Part shown: in pieces, positions 1 through 6,424 of the stretch
How positions within the stretch are numbered: position 1 is the stretch's first letter
Layout of the letters: each line of letters opens with the position of its first letter
DNA from: Myxococcota bacterium
GTDB taxonomy: Bacteria; Myxococcota_A; Polyangia; HGW-17
NCBI GenBank assembly: GCA_018821745.1
Contig: JAHJLU010000382.1
Span: 1 to 9,577 of the forward strand
DNA length: 9,577 bases
Direction: 5' to 3'
Translations under genes and position numbers: made by a program
Notes under the pieces: generated by a model
What the model was told of the DNA's origin: nothing
What the model saw: the letters and a program-made list of their open reading frames with translations, nothing else
Database searches by the model: none

Positions 1-1881
1 AGTGCTTTCGGGCTCAATGACAGGCTGCTACGAGCCCTTGATGACCTGTCATTTGCCAGCCCGACCCCCATACAGAAACGAGCAATCCCGGTGGTCCTCG
101 GGGGAGGCGACCTCCTTGCGGGGGCGCAGACAGGGACCGGGAAAACTGCGACTTTCGCCATTCCCGTGTTGGAACATCTCCTCAGATCCCCCAGTCCCGC
201 TGGCAAACGTCCTGTCCGTGTGCTTGTGATCACACCGACCAGGGAGCTGGCGCTTCAGGTGGCTGAACACACGGGCCAGCTTGGCAAATACACACAGATC
301 GAGTCGGCCGTCCTTTTGGGCGGTGTTAAAAAAGAACCCCAGGCCGACTCACTGGCGCGGGGTGTGGATATTGTGGTGGCCACACCCGGCCGGCTGCTGG
401 ACCATTGCGGGGACGGTGTTCTTGATCTCTCCCGGGTGGAAATATTAATTCTTGATGAAGCTGACCGAATGCTGGACATGGGGTTTCTCCCCGATATCAA
501 GCGGGTCCTTGATCTGGTCCCCCCTGACCGCCAGAGCCTGCTCTTCTCCGCCACCTTCTCGCGGGAGATCAAGGAGCTGGTTGGCCACATCCTCACAGAC
601 CCCACCACTGTTGAAGTGCCCGGCGCCAACGAGCCCGCCGATCTTGTGGATCAGCAGGGCATCTTTGTTGACCGGCGCCGCAAACGGGCACTCCTGCGAG
701 CCATGATTGACCAGAACCAGTGGGAGCGGGTGCTGGTCTTCTGCCGGACAAAACACTCAGCCAATCGGCTCACCAGTGAATTGCACCGGGACGGGCTTTC
801 GGCCCAGGCGATTCACGGAAACCGAAGCCAGCATGCGAGAATTCGCGCCTTGCAGAGCTTTAAAGATGGCCGCCTGCGTGTGCTGGTGGCCACTGACATC
901 GCCTCCCGTGGCCTCGATATTGAAGCGCTTCCCCTGGTGATAAATTATGAACTCCCCTTCAACGCGGAGGATTACATCCACCGCATCGGTCGCACAGGGC
1001 GCGCCGGTGAGAGGGGGGTGGCCATCTCCTTTGTTGATCCCCAGGAGATGGACCTTCTCGAGAAGGTGGAGGCCTTGGTGGGGCAGTCCCTGGCCCTGAC
1101 AGAGATCGAGGGCTTTCGGGTGGAGGAATCTGCCCAAGCCGAGCCTCGGCCCCAGCGGTCCCAGCCAAGAGATCCTGGGCCCCGGCGCGAGCCTGATCAG
1201 CGCCAGCAGAGCCAGACTCCTGGCCGTTCCCAGGGTCGTCAGAGAGGTGGGGCCCGCTCAGAAAAGGGTCCCGCCCGTCAGCAGCAATCTCCCGATACTC
1301 CAAGACAGGATTCCCGGCGCAAGAAACCCTTTGGGAAATCTGCTCCCGCGCCCCGCGACGGGGGGGATAACCGTGGAAATCGTAGAGAGAAATCCTCCGG
1401 TGGAGCGGCAAGGGATGAGGATCGCTGGAATCGAGTTGACCCCACTCCTGCGCAGAATCTGGATGACGAGAACCGTTGGAACCGCATGGATGATGAGGAT
1501 ACCACCCTCCACGAGGACGAAAATCGCTGGAATCGGTGGGAACCGGAAGAGGAAATCTCTGCGGAAGATGATGATCGCTGGAATCGAATCGATGGCCCTA
1601 TGCCCATGAAGGCGCCGGCCATAGCCAATCAGCGCGCCCATGAGCCTCACCGGCGGCCTGCCAGGAATGCGCACCGTCGCTCCTCACGATCCCCCCAGGG
1701 ACAGAGTCGGGCTCCCCAGGCACATCCTGACAGGAGCCACCAGGAGCGACAGGGGCCGGCCCGCCCGGACCGTGGCAATCAGGCGCGGCATGACCGCAGC
1801 GGCCCACGGCACTCTGATCGGGGCAACTCCAGACGTTCCGACCGTGGCAATCAGGGTGGGAATCAGCACGCCGGTCGATGA
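1..1881 (+). CDS. rhlE: RhlE-type DEAD-box ATP-dependent RNA helicase, 5' end cut by window
   Basis: ATP-dependent RNA helicase that unwinds or remodels RNA in the cytoplasm, in family terms in ribosome assembly, RNA decay or cold adaptation. The frame is open from base 1, so the start codon lies left of the window. Only a few residues should be missing, because the Q motif (FGL near residue 3, PTPIQ and AIP at about residues 22-30) is present. In-window residues show motif I AQTGTGKT (42-49), Ia PTRELA (79-84), TPGR, II DEAD (152-155), III SAT (183-185), IV VLVFCRTK, V ATDIASRGLDI and VI HRIGRTGR (327-334), so the core is complete and probably active. From about residue 375 to the end (626) there is a low-complexity tail, about 250 residues long. 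It is basic, then acidic (four RWNR repeats), then basic again with DRGN repeats. GTG at 91 is inside the Q-motif region and is not the real start. The core resembles RhlE more than DeaD/CsdA, which carries a folded RNA-binding domain after the core; none is seen here. Confidence 0.95.
   Translation, partial: SAFGLNDRLLRALDDLSFASPTPIQKRAIPVVLGGGDLLAGAQTGTGKTATFAIPVLEHLLRSPSPAGKRPVRVLVITPTRELALQVAEHTGQLGKYTQIESAVLLGGVKKEPQADSLARGVDIVVATPGRLLDHCGDGVLDLSRVEILILDEADRMLDMGFLPDIKRVLDLVPPDRQSLLFSATFSREIKELVGHILTDPTTVEVPGANEPADLVDQQGIFVDRRRKRALLRAMIDQNQWERVLVFCRTKHSANRLTSELHRDGLSAQAIHGNRSQHARIRALQSFKDGRLRVLVATDIASRGLDIEALPLVINYELPFNAEDYIHRIGRTGRAGERGVAISFVDPQEMDLLEKVEALVGQSLALTEIEGFRVEESAQAEPRPQRSQPRDPGPRREPDQRQQSQTPGRSQGRQRGGARSEKGPARQQQSPDTPRQDSRRKKPFGKSAPAPRDGGDNRGNRREKSSGGAARDEDRWNRVDPTPAQNLDDENRWNRMDDEDTTLHEDENRWNRWEPEEEISAEDDDRWNRIDGPMPMKAPAIANQRAHEPHRRPARNAHRRSSRSPQGQSRAPQAHPDRSHQERQGPARPDRGNQARHDRSGPRHSDRGNSRRSDRGNQGGNQHAGR
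1414..1617 (+). repeat. Four tandem 17-codon repeats encoding an acidic RWNR motif
   Basis: Inside the helicase tail the RWNR tetrapeptide is encoded at 1423, 1474, 1525 and 1576, an exact 51-base (17-residue) period. Each unit begins with an acidic triplet (DED, DEN, DEN, DDD) directly before RWNR. The remaining ten residues or so of each unit vary but stay mostly acidic. The codons for the shared tetrapeptide differ at synonymous positions (cgc/cgt, aat/aac, cga/cgc/cgg). The units are therefore old and held by selection on protein rather than fresh DNA duplications. The block forms an acidic island between two basic stretches. I do not recognise it as a named domain; it looks like a short linear interaction motif shown four times. 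Confidence 0.85.
1741..1860 (+). repeat. Five 8-codon repeats (x-D/E-R-G-N-like) at helicase C-terminus
   Basis: The last part of the helicase tail has a 24-base (8-residue) period. The units are QERQGPAR, PDRGNQAR, HDRSGPRH, SDRGNSRR and SDRGNQGG, with the acidic-R pair at 1744, 1768, 1792, 1816 and 1840. A 16-base stretch starting gaccgtggc is identical at 1768-1783 and 1840-1855, which suggests more recent unit duplication than in the RWNR array. The composition (R, G, N, S, Q, H) resembles the RNA-binding RGG-like tails common in DEAD-box helicases. Confidence 0.7.
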
Positions 1882-1884
1882 CGG

Positions 1885-2427
1885 TCAGTTGGGTGGTGAT
1901 AGCTTGAGTGTGTAGTTGTACACATTGAGGCACCCCGGGGTGGTGGGCCCCGTGAACCCCTTGAACCGCAAAATTTCGGAACACATGCACCGGCCAACCA
2001 GGGCAACGGACAGGGGTTGGGTGACGGTGCAGCTCCGCACGGAGGCATCGGACCGTACCAGGAAGCGCAGGGCAATACTTCCACCAAGGGTGGGGTTTTT
2101 CTTCAGCCCTTTTTGATAGCAGGCCAGCAGCAGTTTGCCGTTTTGGGCCATAACTTTTCGAAGACCGCGTTTATCGGGGGCTGACAGAGTCTGAGCACTG
2201 CAGGGCTGCGTGTCCAGGGGTGAGGTGGGACTGTGTTGCCACTCCCCTCTGGGGATGGAGGCGTAGTGATCCCGAGGATGGAAGGTCTTGATCGGATCCT
2301 GTGGTTGTACTTTCTCCTGGGTGCCCGGGGAATCAACTGTCTCAACGTGGGTGTCTGCGGTGGTGTCTCTGGGGGGTTCCGGAGTGCAGGAAGCGGCGAT
2401 AAAAAGCAAAATGAACAGTATTTTCAT
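1885..2427 (-). CDS. Small lipoprotein with AgmX/PglI-like C-terminal domain
   Basis: A 180-residue predicted envelope lipoprotein. The first 13 residues are hydrophobic (MKILFILLFIAAS) and are followed by Cys14, a lipobox-type site slightly off consensus (Ala at -3). The residue after Cys is Thr, not Asp. Residues about 15-85 are a Pro/Thr/Asp-rich linker. Residues about 89-178 match the pattern I know from AgmX/PglI C-terminal domains: a CY pair (C103), G-G-S-x-A-L-R-F strand, a second strand around S132-C133-T134, a Cys-x-Cys before EILRF (C147, C149), and a final strand ending in NYTLKL. In Myxococcus such domains occur in gliding and envelope proteins; a role here is unproven. Start ATG at 2427 has GGAG at a good distance upstream. 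It is convergent with the helicase (3 bases between stops) and divergent from the kinase gene. The family call rests on pattern memory, not a search. Confidence 0.75.
   Translation of the reverse strand: MKILFILLFIAASCTPEPPRDTTADTHVETVDSPGTQEKVQPQDPIKTFHPRDHYASIPRGEWQHSPTSPLDTQPCSAQTLSAPDKRGLRKVMAQNGKLLLACYQKGLKKNPTLGGSIALRFLVRSDASVRSCTVTQPLSVALVGRCMCSEILRFKGFTGPTTPGCLNVYNYTLKLSPPN
2079..2100 (+). terminator. Candidate intrinsic terminator for the helicase, antisense inside the lipoprotein gene
   Basis: On the plus strand CCACC (2081-2085) pairs with GGTGG (2089-2093) across a 3-base loop. Two G-T wobble pairs can extend the stem, and five T (2096-2100) follow, then CTT. This is the first hairpin-plus-T-run I see downstream of the helicase stop at 1881. 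It lies within the opposite-strand lipoprotein coding sequence. The stem is short, so it may be a chance structure. Confidence 0.35.
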
Positions 2428-2569
2428 ATGGTGTCTCCATCGATGGGCTCAGCCTACCACAGATCACGGTTGCTGCCACAAAATGGGACCGGCGCAAGCA
2501 TTGATTGCCAGGTGTCGCCAGCACCGCTGCGGGCCGCGGAGTGACACCCCTCCCGGTATTATCATTATT

Positions 2570-2608
2570 GTGATTGTGAAAAATTTTGAGAAGAAGCGGG
2601 TGATTGTG
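2570..2608 (+). repeat. Direct repeat GTGATTGTG, two copies 30 bases apart
   Basis: GTGATTGTG occurs at 2570-2578 and again at 2600-2608, identical and same orientation. The spacing is 30 bases, close to three helical turns. It sits about 35 bases upstream of the promoter-like site for the kinase gene, a reasonable place for an activator. No named regulator motif is recognised. Confidence 0.4.
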
Positions 2609-2642
2609 TTGAAGAATTCCCTGTGAAATTTGGTGTTTCCCA

Positions 2643-2677
2643 TTGACGGGCAAAGTGGAAGAGGGTTTACTGGTTGC
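2643..2677 (+). promoter_or_regulatory. Candidate promoter for the hybrid histidine kinase gene
   Basis: TTGACG (2643-2648, 5/6 to the -35 consensus), a 17-base spacer and TTTACT (2666-2671, 4/6 to the -10 consensus) make a plausible sigma-70-type promoter about 90 bases before the kinase start. A rival reading overlaps it: GG (2664-2665), exactly 10 bases, then GC (2676-2677) within TTGCT. This fits the invariant spacing and the -12 half of a sigma-54 promoter, although the -24 half is poor beyond GG. The sequence alone does not decide between them. Confidence 0.35.
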
Positions 2678-2763
2678 TAGAAATCACATGAATTTGCCAT
2701 GTAACCCCCCACGCTCCAGCGGTGCCAGGCTGTTTTGTCGCCGGTGATGTAAGGACAGGGGGT

Positions 2764-5496
2764 ATGAGTGACAGGAGAGGCCTTGATATGTGCAGCATGG
2801 ACCGGGAAGTAACGAGACTGCGAGAGGAGCTGGCCGAACTTCGTGAGCGTGAGGAACGCTATCGGATGCTCGTAGACACCATTGAAGGCGGGGTTATTCT
2901 CCAGGCTGCATCGGGGGAGATCCTCATCTGGAATGATTATGCGCAGAAAATTTTCCAGATGCCCGCCAAGGTAATTCTGGGTCAGGAGGCCCAGCAGCGT
3001 GAGTGGCCAACTATTCGAGAAGATGGCAGTCACTATCCGGGGACTGATCATCCCTCCATGCGGACGCTTCGATCCGGAAAACCATTACTGAACGAGATAA
3101 TGGGGGTTGTGAGAGCCCACGGAGAGGTGTGCTGGATCTCCATTAACACGCGGCCGCTTTTTCATGGGCAGGAATCCACTCCCTGGGCTGTGGTCATCTC
3201 CTTTACTGACATCACCGAGCTGCGCAGAGAGAGGGAGACCTCCCACAAGTATCTCGATGTGGCGGGTGTGATGCTCATCGCCCTAGATTCTCATGGGAAG
3301 ATCTCCCTTGTCAATAAAAAAGGGTGCGAGATCCTGGGCTGCGAGGAGGGGAGTCTCGTCGGCAGCAACTGGGTTGAGCGTTTTATCCCTGAGGCTCAAA
3401 AGGAGAAGGTGGGCCAGGTTTTCGCCAAGATAATGGCAGGGGATCAAGAGTCTCAATCCTACGTGGAGAATACTGTGGTCACCGCCGCCGGTGTGGAGCG
3501 GATCATCGCGTGGCGGAATGTTGTACTGTATGACAAATATGGAAACATCTGCGGGACCCTGAGTTCCGGTGAAGATATCACGGAGCGCAGGGCGGCCCTG
3601 GATTCTCTCCGCGGGCAGCACGATTTTATCGATAAAATCATGGAGACAAGCCCCGTGGGCATAATCCGGACCGATCGCAGCGGCAAGTTGATATATGCCA
3701 ACCGTCGCGCCGAGGCCATTGTCCAGTGGGAGCTTCCCAGCCACGCGCTGGGGGTTCAACCGCTGAAAAAGCGGAGAATTGTTGATTTCAAAGGGAACCC
3801 TCTATCCGAACAGGAGCTCCCCTTTGGCCGGGTTAAAAAAACAGGGCAATCGGTCTTTAACGCCCGCATCGCCATGGAGGAGAGTGACGGCCAGAGGACC
3901 CTCCTGTCGATCAACGCCACCCCGCTTTTTACCGATGACCACGAGTTTGACGGTATGGTGGCCATGGTGGAGGACGTGACCGCGAGCTACACGCTGGAGC
4001 AGAATTACCAGATGCTCTTCAATGAAATGCTCGACGGGGTCGCGCTCCACGAGATCATCCTCAACGACGAAGGGAGACCGGTGAACTACCGTTTTCTCGC
4101 CGTTAATCCGGCGTTTGAACGGCTCACGGGGCTCTCGGCCCAGAGTATCATCGGAAGGACCGTGCTGGATGTCATGCCCGGCACGGAACCGTTCTGGATT
4201 GAAACGTACGGTGAGGTGGCGCTTACGGGGAAGCCCGCCCAGTTCGAGAACTATTCAGGAGAATTGGGTCGCCACTTCCATGTCTCGGCCTTTCGGCCCA
4301 TAAAGAATCAATTCGCCTGTATCTTTGAAGATATATCCGAGCGAAAAGAGATCGAGGAGCGCCTGCGTCAGTCCCAGAAGATGGAGTCCATCGGGTACCT
4401 GGCCGGGGGGATCGCCCACGATTTCAATAACCTGCTGAGCCCAATTATCGGGATGTCCGAGCTTCTCATGGAGGATCTTCCCAAGGAGGGATCTCTCCAC
4501 GAGTTCGCGTCAGATATTCTGAGCGCCGGGCAACGGGGACGTGATCTTGTCAACCAGATAATGGCATTCAGCCGGCTCTCGGAGCCCAAAAAGGAGTCCG
4601 TCCCCCTGGGGGAAGTGATCCAGGAAGTGTTGCGCCTGTGTCGTTCCACAATCCCCATGGATATTGAGATAATCCAGCAGATTGAGGCTTCGGGCTGCCG
4701 TGTCATGGGTGACAGGACCCATCTCCACCAGGTTGCCATGAACCTCGTCACCAATGCCTATCACGCGGTGGAGGAGAATGGCGGGTCCATCACGGTGACT
4801 CTCAATAAGATCGTTGGCAGCGACGATCATCCGCAGGAACAAAGATTTGCTGGGGATTACATCCTCTTCGATGTGTCCGACACGGGGAATGGCATCGCTC
4901 CGCAGTTCATCGGAAAAGTTTTCGACCCCTACTTCACCACCAGGGAGCATGGAAAGGGGACAGGACTCGGGCTGGCTGTTGTGTATGGAATAGTCAAGGA
5001 ACTCAAGGGGGAGATTCGGGTGAGCAGCGAGATGGGGAAGGGCTCCTCCTTCACGGTCTGTTTGCCAGCGTTGAAGGATGACCCATCCACCGGAAAAAGT
5101 GAGCCTCGACCGAACCTCCCCAGGGGGACCGAGCGTATTCTGCTGGTGGACGATGAGCGATCCATCATCAGGGTAGAGTCCCAGATGCTCGAACGGCTGG
5201 GATATTCCGTGGTGGCATGTAGTTCAGGGACCGAGGCGCTGGTTGCTTTTCGTGCGGATCCATCCATGTTTGACCTGGTGCTGACTGATATGGCAATGCC
5301 CAATATGACGGGAGAGCAGTTGGCCAGTGAGATCCGCACGCTCAAGGTAGATGTCCCCGTGATTATATGCACGGGATATAGCGAGAAGATCAACCAGGAG
5401 AGGGCGTCATCTCTGGGGATCGAGCTGCTCATGAAACCTTTGGAACTCGCCGTGCTTGCTCAAAAGGTCCGGGATCTGCTCGATACGAGGCAATAA
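2764..5496 (+). CDS. Cytoplasmic hybrid sensor histidine kinase with four PAS domains and a receiver
   Basis: A 910-residue two-component signalling protein. It senses through PAS domains, autophosphorylates on His and can pass phosphate to its own receiver. Order: short charged coiled coil (about 12-33), PAS1 (31-156), PAS2 (161-278), PAS3 (286-410), PAS4 (414-528), HisKA with H552 in the AHDFNNLL box, HATPase (N-box N664, D706 in DTGNG, GKGTGLGL from about 730), receiver (acidic pair D796/D797, phosphoacceptor D842, T870, K891). All key catalytic residues are present, so both kinase and receiver should be active. No signal peptide or transmembrane segment is seen, so the stimulus is probably intracellular. 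No output domain follows the receiver and no separate regulator gene lies nearby, so the partner is unknown. Start choice: ATG 2764 has TAAGGA 8 bases upstream; ATG 2788 has AGGAGAGG 7 bases upstream and is equally possible. GTG 2722 is less likely. Confidence 0.95.
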   Translation: MSDRRGLDMCSMDREVTRLREELAELREREERYRMLVDTIEGGVILQAASGEILIWNDYAQKIFQMPAKVILGQEAQQREWPTIREDGSHYPGTDHPSMRTLRSGKPLLNEIMGVVRAHGEVCWISINTRPLFHGQESTPWAVVISFTDITELRRERETSHKYLDVAGVMLIALDSHGKISLVNKKGCEILGCEEGSLVGSNWVERFIPEAQKEKVGQVFAKIMAGDQESQSYVENTVVTAAGVERIIAWRNVVLYDKYGNICGTLSSGEDITERRAALDSLRGQHDFIDKIMETSPVGIIRTDRSGKLIYANRRAEAIVQWELPSHALGVQPLKKRRIVDFKGNPLSEQELPFGRVKKTGQSVFNARIAMEESDGQRTLLSINATPLFTDDHEFDGMVAMVEDVTASYTLEQNYQMLFNEMLDGVALHEIILNDEGRPVNYRFLAVNPAFERLTGLSAQSIIGRTVLDVMPGTEPFWIETYGEVALTGKPAQFENYSGELGRHFHVSAFRPIKNQFACIFEDISERKEIEERLRQSQKMESIGYLAGGIAHDFNNLLSPIIGMSELLMEDLPKEGSLHEFASDILSAGQRGRDLVNQIMAFSRLSEPKKESVPLGEVIQEVLRLCRSTIPMDIEIIQQIEASGCRVMGDRTHLHQVAMNLVTNAYHAVEENGGSITVTLNKIVGSDDHPQEQRFAGDYILFDVSDTGNGIAPQFIGKVFDPYFTTREHGKGTGLGLAVVYGIVKELKGEIRVSSEMGKGSSFTVCLPALKDDPSTGKSEPRPNLPRGTERILLVDDERSIIRVESQMLERLGYSVVACSSGTEALVAFRADPSMFDLVLTDMAMPNMTGEQLASEIRTLKVDVPVIICTGYSEKINQERASSLGIELLMKPLELAVLAQKVRDLLDTRQ

Positions 5497-5498
5497 GC

Positions 5499-5530
5499 AG
5501 TCAGCCCAATGGGCACTATCTCCTTTTCTC
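5499..5530 (+). terminator. Weak hairpin with pyrimidine-rich tail after the kinase gene
   Basis: Just after the kinase stop, GCCC (5504-5507) can pair with GGGC (5511-5514) over a 3-base loop, and AGT/ACT outside it can extend the stem with a bulge. A CT-rich stretch including TTTT follows. The stem is short and the T-run interrupted, so termination would be partial at best. The 116-base gap to the next gene could otherwise carry read-through transcription. Confidence 0.2.
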
Positions 5531-5612
5531 AGAGGATATTTGTGATAAAGATTGTGGCCACGGGGGAATTTATTCGCCAGCTGTTGGGTAGTTTCGTGAC
5601 AGGAGGAGACCG

Positions 5613-5978
5613 ATGAGACACTTCATTGTTATCTTGGCTCTGGGCGTTGCCATCGCCGGGTGCGGGAAAAAACAGGATCCGGGGCAGGAAACGAGCCCCG
5701 GGAAGTATTCGGACTCGCTGATCATGCGGTCGCTCCTGTCGAGGCACCGCAACAGCGTGAATATTGCCTTCATGACCCTCTCCTCGGAGAAAGTGTTTTG
5801 GGGTCGGCCTGATCTGGGGCGGGATTATCACGTGGTGGAGCCAATGATACTCAAGGCGCAGGCGGCGGTGATGCGGCTCGATGCCTCCGGTGTCAAGCGA
5901 CTCGACGAGGCATACAAGAAAATCCGTAGCTATTACTCACCCTTCTGGTACAAACCCGGGGGAGGGTGGAAGGAGTGA
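5613..5978 (+). CDS. Uncharacterised small lipoprotein
   Basis: A 121-residue protein I do not recognise. It starts with a short signal peptide: MR followed by a hydrophobic stretch (residues 4-16) and the lipobox A-I-A-G-C at Cys17, so it should be lipid-anchored in the envelope. After Cys comes a short polar linker, GKKQDPGQETSPGKYSD. From about residue 35 to 108 the sequence looks alpha-helical with many charged residues. It ends in an aromatic-rich tail, SYYSPFWYKPGGGW, which is unusual for such a short protein. The start is well supported: AGGAGG at 5601-5606, 6 bases before ATG. It lies 116 bases after the kinase, and its stop is 2 bases before the next start, so it is very probably co-transcribed with that gene. 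No function is claimed. Confidence 0.8.
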   Translation: MRHFIVILALGVAIAGCGKKQDPGQETSPGKYSDSLIMRSLLSRHRNSVNIAFMTLSSEKVFWGRPDLGRDYHVVEPMILKAQAAVMRLDASGVKRLDEAYKKIRSYYSPFWYKPGGGWKE

Positions 5979-5980
5979 AA

Positions 5981-6424
5981 ATGGGCTGCTCGACGATTCT
6001 CTACGGGCCATCGGCTGAAGCCGGGGCTGGTAAGTTGCGCCGGCTCGCGGCCGCACTCAAAGATAGTGGCCTGGTGACGGTGGCCCGTCCTTCGGGAGGG
6101 GTGGTGGAGATCCACCTTGACCCTTCGCGGGAGAGCGCGTTTCACATCTGGCTCAGGATACTGGCGGACATGATCCATAATTACCGGGACGCCAAGGACT
6201 TCTGCGCAGGGTTTCCAAGGGATCTCTCACTCTCGGCCAGGAGAAATCCTTCCAATATTCGGCAATTTGCCCCCTTCTTCCATTACGATGAAGAGGTGCC
6301 GGGGAGCCTGGTCCTCTATTTTCCCCTCGCCACTCCCCATGATCCCCGCCTTGACCCTGTTATAACCGATACAGGAGCGGTCATCCCTCTGGAATCGGTG
6401 CTGGGCAATATGGAGGACTGTTAG
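5981..6424 (+). CDS. Uncharacterised 147-residue protein, second gene of the lipoprotein pair
   Basis: I do not recognise this protein. ATG 5981 is preferred over the upstream GTG 5966 because AGGAG at 5971-5975 is 5 bases before it and it begins 2 bases after the stop of the preceding lipoprotein gene. The protein has no signal peptide or transmembrane segment, so it is probably cytoplasmic, although it is paired with a lipoprotein. It looks like a compact alpha/beta protein: a predicted strand at TILYG, a helix rich in K/R/A/L (about 18-30), strands around LVTVAR and VVEIHLD, a helix near HIWLRILADMIHNYRDAKDF, and a later strand SLVLYFPLA followed by a P/D-rich loop. The GPSAEAGAGK stretch near the start only superficially recalls a P-loop. 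Its end overlaps the clpB stop codon on the other strand by 4 bases. Confidence 0.75.
   Translation: MGCSTILYGPSAEAGAGKLRRLAAALKDSGLVTVARPSGGVVEIHLDPSRESAFHIWLRILADMIHNYRDAKDFCAGFPRDLSLSARRNPSNIRQFAPFFHYDEEVPGSLVLYFPLATPHDPRLDPVITDTGAVIPLESVLGNMEDC

Larger units (their letters stand above)
2428..2763. other. Divergent intergenic region between lipoprotein and kinase genes
   Basis: About 336 bases with no convincing gene. The left part is GC-rich and should hold the minus-strand lipoprotein promoter, but I see no strong -35/-10 pair there. From about 2558 onward it turns AT-rich and contains the direct repeat and promoter-like site listed separately. Short open frames across it have no good ribosome binding site and no recognisable protein. 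Confidence 0.6.

Noticed and set aside
2081..2100. Riboswitch or attenuator reading of the hairpin with T-run
   Set aside because: It lies inside a coding region on the opposite strand, with no leader peptide or conserved aptamer nearby. A plain terminator is the simpler reading.
2722..2763. GTG at 2722 as the kinase start
   Set aside because: It lacks a ribosome binding site, while the ATGs at 2764 and 2788 both have strong ones. The extra residues add no domain.
5981..6040. Walker A (P-loop) in the 147-residue protein (AEAGAGKL)
   Set aside because: The position after GK is Leu, not Ser/Thr, there is no Walker B motif, and the protein is too short for a P-loop NTPase domain.
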